Part shown: positions 8,629 through 17,273 of the stretch, one piece after another
Numbering within the stretch: the first letter of the stretch is position 1
Layout of the letters: each line of letters opens with the position of its first letter
DNA from: Leptospira kemamanensis
GTDB lineage: Bacteria > Spirochaetota > Leptospiria > Leptospirales > Leptospiraceae
Length of the DNA stretch: 64,000 nucleotides
Assembly (NCBI RefSeq): GCF_004769665.1
Contig: NZ_RQGG01000010.1
Span: forward strand, 160,303 to 224,302
Direction of reading: 5' to 3'
The notes under the pieces: model-generated
Databases searched by the model: none
What the model was told of the DNA's origin: nothing
The model's input: only the letters and a program-made list of their open reading frames with translations
Program-made: the position numbers and the translations under genes

Positions 8629-10183
8629 TCATTTTCTTATTTTCCTACTTACATTCATTTTTCCTCTCTCTAATCTTTTGGCAAATGAAGTTGAATTCAA
8701 CTTCCATCCAGACGAATTTTCGTTAGGTGAATATGCAAAATTAGAAATCAAAGCATTCGGTGACAAACCATTCCGTGCCATCCAAACCAATGTGAAACAA
8801 AATGGAGTCCGTGTTCGTTATGTAGGAAGTGGAACAGAAACTCAAATCATAAACTTAAAAGTATCGAAGTTTCAAATCATCAATTATTACGTAGACACGG
8901 AAACGGAAGGAACGTTTCAACTGCCAGAAATTACAGTTGAGTATGATCAAAAACAATACACATCACCGCCAATCAAATTCAAAGTTGGGAAACGAACCAA
9001 ATACAATCCAAATGGATTTTTAAATCCTTTCCCATTTGAGTTTGATGACAATGATTCAAATGAAGTCCCTGAAGTTTCCTTTCATACAAACAAATCAGTA
9101 TTTTATAAAGGGGAACCGATTGTTGGATATTTTGTATTGTATTACACTCAGTACAGACAACCATTCCTCGAGAGAGATCCAAATCACTCCATCTCCTTTC
9201 CTTTTTTTCTAGCAGAAACACTTAGACAAGTCTCCGTACAAATTGAACCAGAAGTCCTTCGAAACAATGTCCCCAAAAAAACGATGGTGTTTGGAAAAGA
9301 AATTTATGGGCTTACTGCCTTGAAATCAGGAAGTTTTATTCTTGGAAAAACAAAATTCATAACAGGCGACAGTTTGCGTTTCAATTCCATCCAAGAAACA
9401 ATCGAAACCATACCAGCAAAAGTTCTTGTTTTGGATTTGCCAAGGAATGCTCCCAAAGAGTTCTCAGGAGCAATTGGGAATTTTAAAATTAATTTTTTGT
9501 CTACTCCGAAACAAGTGTATGAAGGAGAAACTGCTTACTTTGAAGTGAACATAGAAGGGGAGGGTGGCTTTGAAGGGATCCAACCATTTGTTTTTTCCAA
9601 TCCGAAACTCAAATGCATCTCAGAGACCAAATCCAAATCCTTTCAACAATTGGAGTCGGGAGAATATGGATTTTATTCCAAAGTCAAATTTTTATATAGT
9701 TATCAAATCGTAAGTAGAACGAAAGAAACCATCGAACCCTATCGATTTAGTTTCTTTTCCCTCTCTGAAAAAAAATATATCAGTTTCAACCTTTCTCTTC
9801 CTGATTTTCAAATTTTACCAAAACGGAATTTGAATTTAGAAAGAACTCCCAAGGAAAAAAAACCAAATCTAGAACTTCCATTTCTCTCTTTAGTTTTGCT
9901 TGCGATTTTTGGGATTTTTTCTTATATAGGTTTTAAGAAGTATGCACTTCAAATGGAGATCCAAACCTTTGTATCATTTGTGGAAAGTTTTGGAAAAAAA
10001 CGGGGATTCTTTCTAACAGAATATCTGATGAAACAGGGAATTCCCCCTAGCGATTCTGAGTGGATCACCCAACTACTCGAATCAAATCAAAATTCCGAAC
10101 TTCCCGACCTGTATAAAAGTTTAAACTCCAAAGATCGTTTAAACATAACTCGTATCATAAAAAAATTTCAAACCAAGGAGTAA
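8612..10183 (+). CDS. batD: BatD, periplasmic multi-domain membrane protein
   Basis: This 523-residue protein has a signal peptide ending near LLANEVEF and several beta-sandwich-like segments with BatD-type repeats (VSFHTNKSVFYKGEPIVGYF and KQVYEGETAYFEVNIEGEGG). A membrane segment (about 424-445) and a short cytoplasmic tail follow. The start lies 17 nt inside batB and is preceded by a strong AGGAGG, so it is well supported. It is the last Bat gene, followed 3 nt later by htpG. Confidence 0.88.
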   Translation: MKNFGSHFLIFLLTFIFPLSNLLANEVEFNFHPDEFSLGEYAKLEIKAFGDKPFRAIQTNVKQNGVRVRYVGSGTETQIINLKVSKFQIINYYVDTETEGTFQLPEITVEYDQKQYTSPPIKFKVGKRTKYNPNGFLNPFPFEFDDNDSNEVPEVSFHTNKSVFYKGEPIVGYFVLYYTQYRQPFLERDPNHSISFPFFLAETLRQVSVQIEPEVLRNNVPKKTMVFGKEIYGLTALKSGSFILGKTKFITGDSLRFNSIQETIETIPAKVLVLDLPRNAPKEFSGAIGNFKINFLSTPKQVYEGETAYFEVNIEGEGGFEGIQPFVFSNPKLKCISETKSKSFQQLESGEYGFYSKVKFLYSYQIVSRTKETIEPYRFSFFSLSEKKYISFNLSLPDFQILPKRNLNLERTPKEKKPNLELPFLSLVLLAIFGIFSYIGFKKYALQMEIQTFVSFVESFGKKRGFFLTEYLMKQGIPPSDSEWITQLLESNQNSELPDLYKSLNSKDRLNITRIIKKFQTKE

Positions 10184-10186
10184 AAC

Positions 10187-12019
10187 ATGTCACAAGAAGA
10201 AACAGGCAAAATTAGTGTCGAAACAGAAAACATATTCCCAATTATCAAAAAATGGTTATATTCAGAAAAAGATATTTTTTTGAGAGAACTTGTTTCCAAT
10301 GCAAGTGATGCCATCACCAAACTAAAAAAAATCTCATTGAGCGAAGAATTCGAAGGTGGCACTGACTACCGGATTGATTTGGATTTCGATGTAGACAAAC
10401 GAATTTTGATCATTGAAGACAACGGGATTGGAATGACAAGTGATGAAGTAAAAAAATACATCAATCAAATTGCGTTCTCTGGTGCCTCTGACTTTGCTAA
10501 ACAATACCAAAATACCGAAAACAAAGCAGAAATCATCGGCCATTTTGGATTAGGATTTTATTCCTCGTTTATGGTTTCCAAAAAAGTAACCATAGAAACC
10601 AAGTCCTACAAAAAAGTACAAACTGCCGTTATGTGGTCTAGTGAATCAGGAACGGACTTTTCTATTTCTACGATTGAAAAAGATAAACGAGGCACAAAAA
10701 TTTCCCTTTATCTAGATGGAGAATCCGGTGAATATCTTGATAAATGGAAACTAAAAGAGCTCATCAAAAAATATTGTGACTTTTTACCTGTTGGCATCTA
10801 TGTGCAAGGAGAAAAAGCAAATCGAGAAAAACCTCTTTGGTCTGAAGAACCATCTAAAATCTCTGCAGATGATTACAAAGATTTTTACTCCTATCTTTTC
10901 CCTTTTTCAGGTGAATCCCTTTTCCATATTCACTTAAACGTAGACTATCCATTCCGTTTGCAAGGAATCTTATACTTTCCAAAACTCACACACGAATTAG
11001 AAGCCTCCAAAAATGGAATCAAATTATTTTGTAACCATGTATTTGTAAGTGATAATGCAAGTGAATTGATTCCACAGTTTTTAACCATCCTGAAGGGAAC
11101 GATCGATATTCCAGACTTACCATTGAACGTATCCAGATCTTACCTGCAAAACGATCCTTTGGTTAAAAAAATCTCTAACCACATCATCAAAAAAGTGGCA
11201 GATCGATTGATTGACGATTTCAAAAAAAATAGAACAAAATATGAAGAGAATTGGAATGATATCTCCATTTTCGTAAAATACGGAGTTCTAACGGATGAGA
11301 AATTTTATGATGCCATGAAAGATCATATCATTTTCAAAAATTCAGAAAATGGATTTTCAACCGTTTCGGAGTACTTTGAAAAAAACAAAGATAAAAACCA
11401 AAACAAAATCTTTTATGCAAACGAAACCGAAATGGGTTCGGTTTATATGGATTTGTTAAAGTCACAAGGACTAGAAGCATTACTTGTTGATTCTAAAATT
11501 GATTCTCACCTCATCCAACATTTAGAGACTAAAAATCCTGATTGGAAATTCCAAAGAGTTGATTCCGAACTTGCAGACCAGGTTCTCGACAAAGATTCTA
11601 AAACAGAAATTGTAAATGAATCCAATGAAACAGAATCAAGTAGAATTACCAAATTATTCCAATCAGCTCTTCCAGCTGAAGGAGTGCAAGTCAAGGTAGA
11701 GCCGTTAAAATCAGTAGATGTCCCTGGTGTGATTTTACTTCCCGAATTTATGCGTAGAATGACGGAAATGAATTCTTCGTTCAATCGAGAAGATACAAAA
11801 TCTTTGCTTAAATCTCATACTCTGATGGTCAACTCCAAGTCACCACTTGTCAAATCCGCCTTACAAGCGTTTGAAGGAATAAACCCAGAGAAAGGCAAAA
11901 AACTTGCACGAGTTATCTATGACCTATCTCTGCTATCAGCCAAAGTAATGGACGAAAAAGAAGTCTCCGAATATACAAAAAGAACAACAGAATTTTTGCA
12001 GGAGATTTTTTCTACCTAA
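10187..12019 (+). CDS. htpG: HtpG, Hsp90-family chaperone
   Basis: This 610-residue Hsp90 family member is close to the usual bacterial length. It has the GHKL ATPase motifs [17 protein letters not shown] (about 29-45), DNGIGMT (about 84-90) and GHFGLGFYS (about 119-127). A middle domain with the [10 protein letters not shown] arginine region and a C-terminal dimerisation domain follow. It acts as an ATP-dependent chaperone in the cytoplasm. It lies 3 nt after batD, so it is probably transcribed with the Bat genes, which makes sense for an envelope or oxidative stress operon. Confidence 0.97.
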   Translation: MSQEETGKISVETENIFPIIKKWLYSEKDIFLRELVSNASDAITKLKKISLSEEFEGGTDYRIDLDFDVDKRILIIEDNGIGMTSDEVKKYINQIAFSGASDFAKQYQNTENKAEIIGHFGLGFYSSFMVSKKVTIETKSYKKVQTAVMWSSESGTDFSISTIEKDKRGTKISLYLDGESGEYLDKWKLKELIKKYCDFLPVGIYVQGEKANREKPLWSEEPSKISADDYKDFYSYLFPFSGESLFHIHLNVDYPFRLQGILYFPKLTHELEASKNGIKLFCNHVFVSDNASELIPQFLTILKGTIDIPDLPLNVSRSYLQNDPLVKKISNHIIKKVADRLIDDFKKNRTKYEENWNDISIFVKYGVLTDEKFYDAMKDHIIFKNSENGFSTVSEYFEKNKDKNQNKIFYANETEMGSVYMDLLKSQGLEALLVDSKIDSHLIQHLETKNPDWKFQRVDSELADQVLDKDSKTEIVNESNETESSRITKLFQSALPAEGVQVKVEPLKSVDVPGVILLPEFMRRMTEMNSSFNREDTKSLLKSHTLMVNSKSPLVKSALQAFEGINPEKGKKLARVIYDLSLLSAKVMDEKEVSEYTKRTTEFLQEIFST

Positions 12020-12042
12020 GACAATTTCCAATCAGAAAGATT

Positions 12043-12075
12043 TGGCAACGATTCCTACAAATGGAATTGTTGCCA
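12043..12075 (+). promoter_or_regulatory. Hairpin ending at the GTG start of the sensor-kinase gene
   Basis: TGGCAACGATTCC (12043-12055) and GGAATTGTTGCCA (12063-12075) form a 13-bp stem with one G-U pair and a 7-nt loop. The stem ends one base before the GTG start codon at 12077. No T-run follows, so it is a poor intrinsic terminator. It lies where a Shine-Dalgarno would be and may control translation of the downstream gene or stabilise the htpG mRNA end. Confidence 0.55.
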
Positions 12076-12076
12076 T

Positions 12077-14401
12077 GTGATCCAGATTTGTATAACAAGT
12101 CGTCTTAGCTCCCTTCCTATTGTTGTTGCCTACAAAAAGGGATATTTCGAAGAATTTGGCGTAAAAGTAAGTCTTCATTTAAACACACACCACAAAGCCA
12201 TTTTACCCTTACTGGACGCAGGAAGAGTGGAAGCGGGAGAAATTCCAACCATTGCCTACCTCCAAGAGAGTTTTTTAAAAAAATCAAAACTCAAACGTAT
12301 CTATAAGGGAATCTATCTTTACCATTCCCCTTTGAGTTTTTATTCTAGGTTCCAATTCAAACCAGAAGATCTAACGAGAAACAAAGCATACATTTTACCT
12401 GTGCCTCACATCAATTCCGTTGAAAGATTGTATGCTGAAAAATTTTTAGAAGAATATGCACCGAAAAACCCAGTCAAAGTTCGTTATATAGATACACCAG
12501 GTTTCTTAGAAGAAAAGGAATTCTTGAAACCAAATTGTTTAGGCCTTGTTTCAGATTCATTTTCCAGCCCGTTTTTGAAAAACTTCCAGGATTTTGGAAA
12601 TACTTTAGAACTGCCCATACTAAAGCAAAACACTCTTTACCCTTCCACCTTACTAGCATTTAGCGGCGATGCGATTCTCAAATCGGGAAGAGAAGTATCG
12701 GGAGTTTTACTTGCGGTCAAAAAAGCTATTGATTTTCTGCAAAATACGACGAACCAGTATACGGGCAATTTATGGGATGACCTTCAACTCTCCCATTTTT
12801 ATCCTCACTTAAGAGTAGGGGAAACAAAAAACCTACTAACAGCTCATCCACTCATCCAAAAAGGAATATTCTCTTACCATGGAAATGAGTCGTCCTTGTT
12901 CCCTCTCTTAAAGGATGTCTATTTCCGATTGATCCGAAGAGTGATTCAACCTGAATCAGTACAAACGGCCCTCAATTTTGATGAAATCCTTTCGGCATTG
13001 GAACCTAAAAAAGTATTTGATGTTCGAAAATTATCCAGTTTCCAAGAACCAACACAGGTAAAACTCCACGCACCATCTCAGATCAATTACCGAAAACTCA
13101 ATGCAGTTCGTCATCTCATCGTGGATGTCAATTCATTAGTACTGGATATGCTCCAAGGAAATTATGGATCCAGACTCAATACAGACGAAACTTTACAATT
13201 AGACAATCGCGTAAAAGTTCTCGTAAACTCGATGTTAGATTCATTTAACGCGAAAATAGAATTACAGAGGGAAGAAATCACAGAACTGGAAAACCTAATT
13301 TCCATTTTAGAAATCAAACTCGATCGATCTGCTGTAGACTTACAATATTCAGAGGAAAAGTATCGTTACTTATTTGAATTTTCAAGAGAAGCAATCGCAC
13401 TTGTAGATGCCGATACCGGTAGTATATTAGAAGCCAATAACCAATTCCGAACACTCACTGGATACACCCGTGGAGACATTACAAAAATGACAATCGAAGA
13501 TATCATTATAGGAAATCAAGTATCAAGCCAATTGCGATTTGGTTCCGATTTATCTTCTGATACGATGTTGTCTTTACCAGATGTTGAAATTTTAGCAAAA
13601 GATGGAAGCAAAGTAGAAGTGGATATCAGTTTTACATCCATCCTGTTATCACCTAAAAAAAGATACCAGGTACAATTTCGACCTAACTCAGAACGAAAAG
13701 AACAAGAACGACTTCAACATGAATTTATCTCTAATGTCAGTCATGAACTGCGAAGTCCAATGACCAATATCCGAGGATATTTAGAATTTTTTAAATCCGA
13801 TTCATCCTTACCCTTTAACGCAGAACACATCAATATGTTAGAGGTCATTGATAAAAACGCAAAACGATTGAGTTTCTTAATTGAAAACTTACTCAAATTG
13901 ACAACCTCAAGAGAAAAAGACAAAGAAGCGGAGGTAGTAGAAATTTTTGATCCTGTTCCTGTCATTGAAGATGTAATTCACATGAATTCTCATCTTGCTA
14001 AAGGCAAACCAATCGAGTGGGATCTTTCCCTCAAAAAAGGACTCTTCATACGTGGAATCAAATTTGAATTTTCGCAAATCATCACAAATCTCTATGTAAA
14101 TGCCCTAAAGTATACCTTCAAAGGGAAAATCGGGATTTCTTTAAAGGAATCAAACGGCAAAGTTGAAATTATAGTAGAAGATACAGGGATCGGTATTGAT
14201 CCAAATTACAAAAATCAAATTTTTGATCGATTCTTCCGAATTCCATCCTCAGATAACAGAAAGATAGGTGGAACTGGACTTGGACTTTCCATCGTCAAGT
14301 CCCTTGTAGAAAAAATGTCAGGCGAAATATTTGTAGAAAGCACAATGGGAGAGGGAAGTAAATTTACTTTGTATTTCCCAAAGATCAATGCGATCGTTTA
14401 G
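12077..14401 (+). CDS. Hybrid sensor: substrate-binding-like domain, PAS, histidine kinase
   Basis: The protein has 774 residues. Residues 1 to about 280 resemble an NMT1/nitrate-type ABC substrate-binding domain (RLSSLPIVVAYKKGYFEEFGV). A coiled coil lies at about 385-430 and a PAS domain at about 430-530. HisKA has the phospho-acceptor His556 in SHELRSP, and the HATPase domain has DTGIGID and GTGLGLS. I see no signal peptide or membrane segment, so the solute-binding-like domain seems to sense a cytoplasmic ligand. The GTG at 12077 is the only start possible before the in-frame stop at 12017. No response regulator is adjacent. Confidence 0.88.
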   Translation: MIQICITSRLSSLPIVVAYKKGYFEEFGVKVSLHLNTHHKAILPLLDAGRVEAGEIPTIAYLQESFLKKSKLKRIYKGIYLYHSPLSFYSRFQFKPEDLTRNKAYILPVPHINSVERLYAEKFLEEYAPKNPVKVRYIDTPGFLEEKEFLKPNCLGLVSDSFSSPFLKNFQDFGNTLELPILKQNTLYPSTLLAFSGDAILKSGREVSGVLLAVKKAIDFLQNTTNQYTGNLWDDLQLSHFYPHLRVGETKNLLTAHPLIQKGIFSYHGNESSLFPLLKDVYFRLIRRVIQPESVQTALNFDEILSALEPKKVFDVRKLSSFQEPTQVKLHAPSQINYRKLNAVRHLIVDVNSLVLDMLQGNYGSRLNTDETLQLDNRVKVLVNSMLDSFNAKIELQREEITELENLISILEIKLDRSAVDLQYSEEKYRYLFEFSREAIALVDADTGSILEANNQFRTLTGYTRGDITKMTIEDIIIGNQVSSQLRFGSDLSSDTMLSLPDVEILAKDGSKVEVDISFTSILLSPKKRYQVQFRPNSERKEQERLQHEFISNVSHELRSPMTNIRGYLEFFKSDSSLPFNAEHINMLEVIDKNAKRLSFLIENLLKLTTSREKDKEAEVVEIFDPVPVIEDVIHMNSHLAKGKPIEWDLSLKKGLFIRGIKFEFSQIITNLYVNALKYTFKGKIGISLKESNGKVEIIVEDTGIGIDPNYKNQIFDRFFRIPSSDNRKIGGTGLGLSIVKSLVEKMSGEIFVESTMGEGSKFTLYFPKINAIV

Positions 14402-15257
14402 ATTGTTTTTTCTTTTTGGGAGCAGGTTTTTTCTTTGCAACTAATTTTGATTTCGGTTGGTTAGATTCGACCTTTGCTTTTAACGTTAGGTGAGAAGGAA
14501 TGTTGGATTCCTCCAAATGCATTTTGGATAAAATCACAGACAATTCCATCATTTCGCGAGTTCCAAGTAAATGCATCATTGCCAATGCTTGGTTCATCCC
14601 TAATTTTTTGAAAATTTCTAATACGTTTGAGACACCAAAAAACTTAAGTAAAATGGGAAGTTCTTCCAATCCTCTTTGTTTGATCCATTTTTTACAATCA
14701 GCAACGGACAATTCATTCACGAGTCGAAGGATAGGTTGCACTTGGACTTTATCGACTAACCATAAAAAATCCCGCATCGGAATTTCTTTTAATAAAGCAA
14801 TTGATTTCTGAATTCCCAAGGATTTCAAAATTTCAACACTCACTTCTCGTCCCAACGTTTTGGCAAGTAATCCAACATCTTGGGGAGGTATACTTTTCGA
14901 CACTGTTGCCAAATCGGTGATCGACAAAGAGTGAATGAAATACACTAAATCGTCATCATCGTTCTCTGAGATCATTTCCACTAAAATTTTTTCAGGGATT
15001 TGATTTACCAATTCCACAACCGTTTCTTCACTTAACTTTTGAGTGAGAACAATCAGTCTTTCTTTGGGGACTTTTCCAGTGAGGGAAAGCAGTTTTTCGT
15101 AACCTAAATTTTTCAATATTTGGAATGATTTTTTGGGACCTAGTTTTTCTAAATATTGATAAACGGTTTGAATCGTAACGAGAACTTCTTTCATTTGCCC
15201 CAACTTTGGATACAAACTGTCAGAATCTTCTGAAAATTCCAGAGAAATTCCTTTCAA
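14385..15257 (-). CDS. Helical-repeat hypothetical protein with Lys-rich tail
   Basis: This 290-residue protein is made of repeated helix pairs of the pattern LxxIPxxxLxxLVxxL (for example LVNQIPEKILVEMI and LLKEIPMRDFLWLV), ending in a very basic tail (PAPKKKKQSKRSH). I do not recognise the family. The helical repeat resembles MgtE-N-type superhelices, but only loosely. The longest frame uses a TTG start at 15257; an ATG 21 codons later is an alternative. It is convergent with the sensor kinase, whose 3' end it overlaps by 17 nt. Confidence 0.7.
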   Translation of the reverse strand: MKGISLEFSEDSDSLYPKLGQMKEVLVTIQTVYQYLEKLGPKKSFQILKNLGYEKLLSLTGKVPKERLIVLTQKLSEETVVELVNQIPEKILVEMISENDDDDLVYFIHSLSITDLATVSKSIPPQDVGLLAKTLGREVSVEILKSLGIQKSIALLKEIPMRDFLWLVDKVQVQPILRLVNELSVADCKKWIKQRGLEELPILLKFFGVSNVLEIFKKLGMNQALAMMHLLGTREMMELSVILSKMHLEESNIPSHLTLKAKVESNQPKSKLVAKKKPAPKKKKQSKRSH

Positions 15258-15285
15258 AATCCATTAAATTTTACAAAATGGAAGA

Positions 15286-16449
15286 GTGAAACCAAGAGAT
15301 CTTTGGCTTGTTTTGATTTTATTCATTTTAGGTGTGACCGGGCTCGTTTATGTCAAAACTGAACCCTACGGAAACTCACTTTCTGCTCTCATTGGCATAT
15401 GGGAAGGGTTTTACGAAATCAATCCTAACCTAGTGGATTCAAAGTTTGTGATTTATCCTTCAGGGGGATATGATGGCCAATTTTTTTACCTACTCGCCAA
15501 AGACTTGTTTGCCGAAAGTAATTGGGATTTAATCGTTGATAGTTTCTACTTTCGTTACCACCGTATCGGACTTTCCTTTACAACAGGGATTTTGTCTTTA
15601 CTATTTGGTTCAGAACACTACCCAATCCTAACGCTGATTCTACTATTTACAACATTCCTTTTTTCTGTTTATTGTTTGTACGAATTATTACCAAAACACT
15701 CAAAATGGCTGACATTATTTTATATTTTTTCACCTTATTCCTTAAACGCAAACCTTCTGATAGTTGCCGATTCTTTCTTTGTTAGTTTAGCCATCATCGC
15801 TTATTACTTTTACTCGAAGGAAAAACACCTTTTATCTTTTTTATTCTTTCTTTTTACCGTTTTCACAAGAGAACTTGGCATTTTATTTCTAGCCCCCATT
15901 GTCTTCCAATTTTTACGAACGAAACACTGGAAACTTGGATTCCTATATTCCTCGCCAGGGATTCTTTTTATTGGATTTATGTTTTACGGTTGGGTATCCA
16001 CTCCGAACCATTTAGGCACAAACCCACTCGGTTTTCGAGATATGACTGATTATCCTTTGTTTGGTTTTGTTAAAAGTTTTTTGGAGAATGGATCCTTCCA
16101 ATTCAAATTAAAAGAAACCCCGAAACTCCTATTTTTATTATCTTTTATTGCTATGGTCGGAGTCAGTATTTCTTCCATTCGCAAATCCTTTTTCAAAGAT
16201 ATTGAAGTGTTATTCCCAATCCTTGGAAGCTTATTTGTCATTGCCATTGCGGAAGAAGGGTATTGGCGTTCCTTTGATAATTTAAGCCGCATGTTCACCC
16301 TCATCCTTCCTTTTTCCTTATTACTTAAAGAAGGACAGAAAAACTTAGGATTCAAAATATTTTTAGGTTCTTCTCTATTATTGTTTTTCTTTTTACTCAT
16401 CCGAATCGTATTCATTACACCTCATAAGGAGTATTTTTTAGCACTATGA
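15286..16449 (+). CDS. Polytopic membrane protein, GT-C-like
   Basis: This 387-residue protein has about 9-10 hydrophobic segments. A YPSGGYDGQFFYLLAKD motif (about 61-77) in the first external loop, and an FRYHRIG segment after it, are typical of bacterial integral membrane proteins related to GT-C glycosyltransferases. It could transfer a lipid-linked sugar, but no catalytic residue can be assigned with certainty. The start is a GTG with GGAAG just upstream. Its stop overlaps the MqnD start by 4 nt (ATGA). Confidence 0.75.
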   Translation: MKPRDLWLVLILFILGVTGLVYVKTEPYGNSLSALIGIWEGFYEINPNLVDSKFVIYPSGGYDGQFFYLLAKDLFAESNWDLIVDSFYFRYHRIGLSFTTGILSLLFGSEHYPILTLILLFTTFLFSVYCLYELLPKHSKWLTLFYIFSPYSLNANLLIVADSFFVSLAIIAYYFYSKEKHLLSFLFFLFTVFTRELGILFLAPIVFQFLRTKHWKLGFLYSSPGILFIGFMFYGWVSTPNHLGTNPLGFRDMTDYPLFGFVKSFLENGSFQFKLKETPKLLFLLSFIAMVGVSISSIRKSFFKDIEVLFPILGSLFVIAIAEEGYWRSFDNLSRMFTLILPFSLLLKEGQKNLGFKIFLGSSLLLFFFLLIRIVFITPHKEYFLAL

Positions 16450-17273
16450 TCTCACTTGCTTATTCGCCTTGTCCGAATGATACATTTTTGTTTTATCATT
16501 TGATCCGTAATCCAAGTTACCCTGTTAAAGAAGAACTATATGATGTGGAAAATTTAAATGAATTTGCCCAACAAGGAAAGTTCCCAGTAACCAAACTTTC
16601 TTTTGCAGCTTACTTTCAGATCATGAACCAATATATATTATTGGAAACAGGTTCTGCCTTAGGAAGAGGTTGTGGACCACTTCTTGTCCGGAAAAAAAAC
16701 ACAAACACGACTTTAGAAAATTGCAAAGAGCTTCTGATACCGGGCCATCTCACAACTGCAAATCTACTTCTGTCTTTATACACAAATGGAACGCATAAAC
16801 CAACTGCCCTTCGTTATGACCAAATCATCCCAAAACTTCTATTAGAAGAGGATAGTTTGGGTGTCATCATCCATGAAGAAAGATTTACGTATGAAGATCG
16901 TGGCCTAGAAAAAGTCGTCGATTTAGGGGAGTGGTGGGAAAATTCAACAGGTTATCCCATCCCACTGGGGGCAATTGCCATCAGAAGAGACATTCCAAAA
17001 AAGGATGCCTTACAATTCCAAAAGGAATTACAAAATAGTTTAAGTGCCGCATACAAAGAACCAAAAGAGATGATGGATTACATTCGAGCCAATTCGCAAA
17101 ACAAAGAAGATGCGGTGATTCGTTCCCATATCAATTTATATGTAAACGAATTCACAAAATCTCTCGGTGAAGAAGGCCATGGCGCCGTCACCTACCTTCT
17201 CAAAAGAGCAATCGATGCAGGTTTCATTAAGAAACCCACAGAAATTCCTGCTTTATTTTTAGGAGAAAGTTAA
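16446..17273 (+). CDS. mqnD: MqnD, 1,4-dihydroxy-6-naphthoate synthase
   Basis: This 275-residue protein matches MqnD of the futalosine menaquinone pathway, which converts cyclic dehypoxanthinyl futalosine to dihydroxynaphthoate. The N-terminal SPCPNDTFLFYHLI signature is diagnostic, and the rest is a periplasmic-binding-protein-type fold without a signal peptide. Other mqn genes are not in the window. It is coupled to the membrane protein upstream and overlaps the convergent repeat-protein gene by 15 nt. Confidence 0.88.
   Translation: MISLAYSPCPNDTFLFYHLIRNPSYPVKEELYDVENLNEFAQQGKFPVTKLSFAAYFQIMNQYILLETGSALGRGCGPLLVRKKNTNTTLENCKELLIPGHLTTANLLLSLYTNGTHKPTALRYDQIIPKLLLEEDSLGVIIHEERFTYEDRGLEKVVDLGEWWENSTGYPIPLGAIAIRRDIPKKDALQFQKELQNSLSAAYKEPKEMMDYIRANSQNKEDAVIRSHINLYVNEFTKSLGEEGHGAVTYLLKRAIDAGFIKKPTEIPALFLGES

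Noticed and set aside
12043..12075. Intrinsic terminator of htpG
   Set aside because: The stem is strong, but the following bases are TGTGATCC without a T-run, and the stem abuts the next start codon. It is recorded as a regulatory hairpin.
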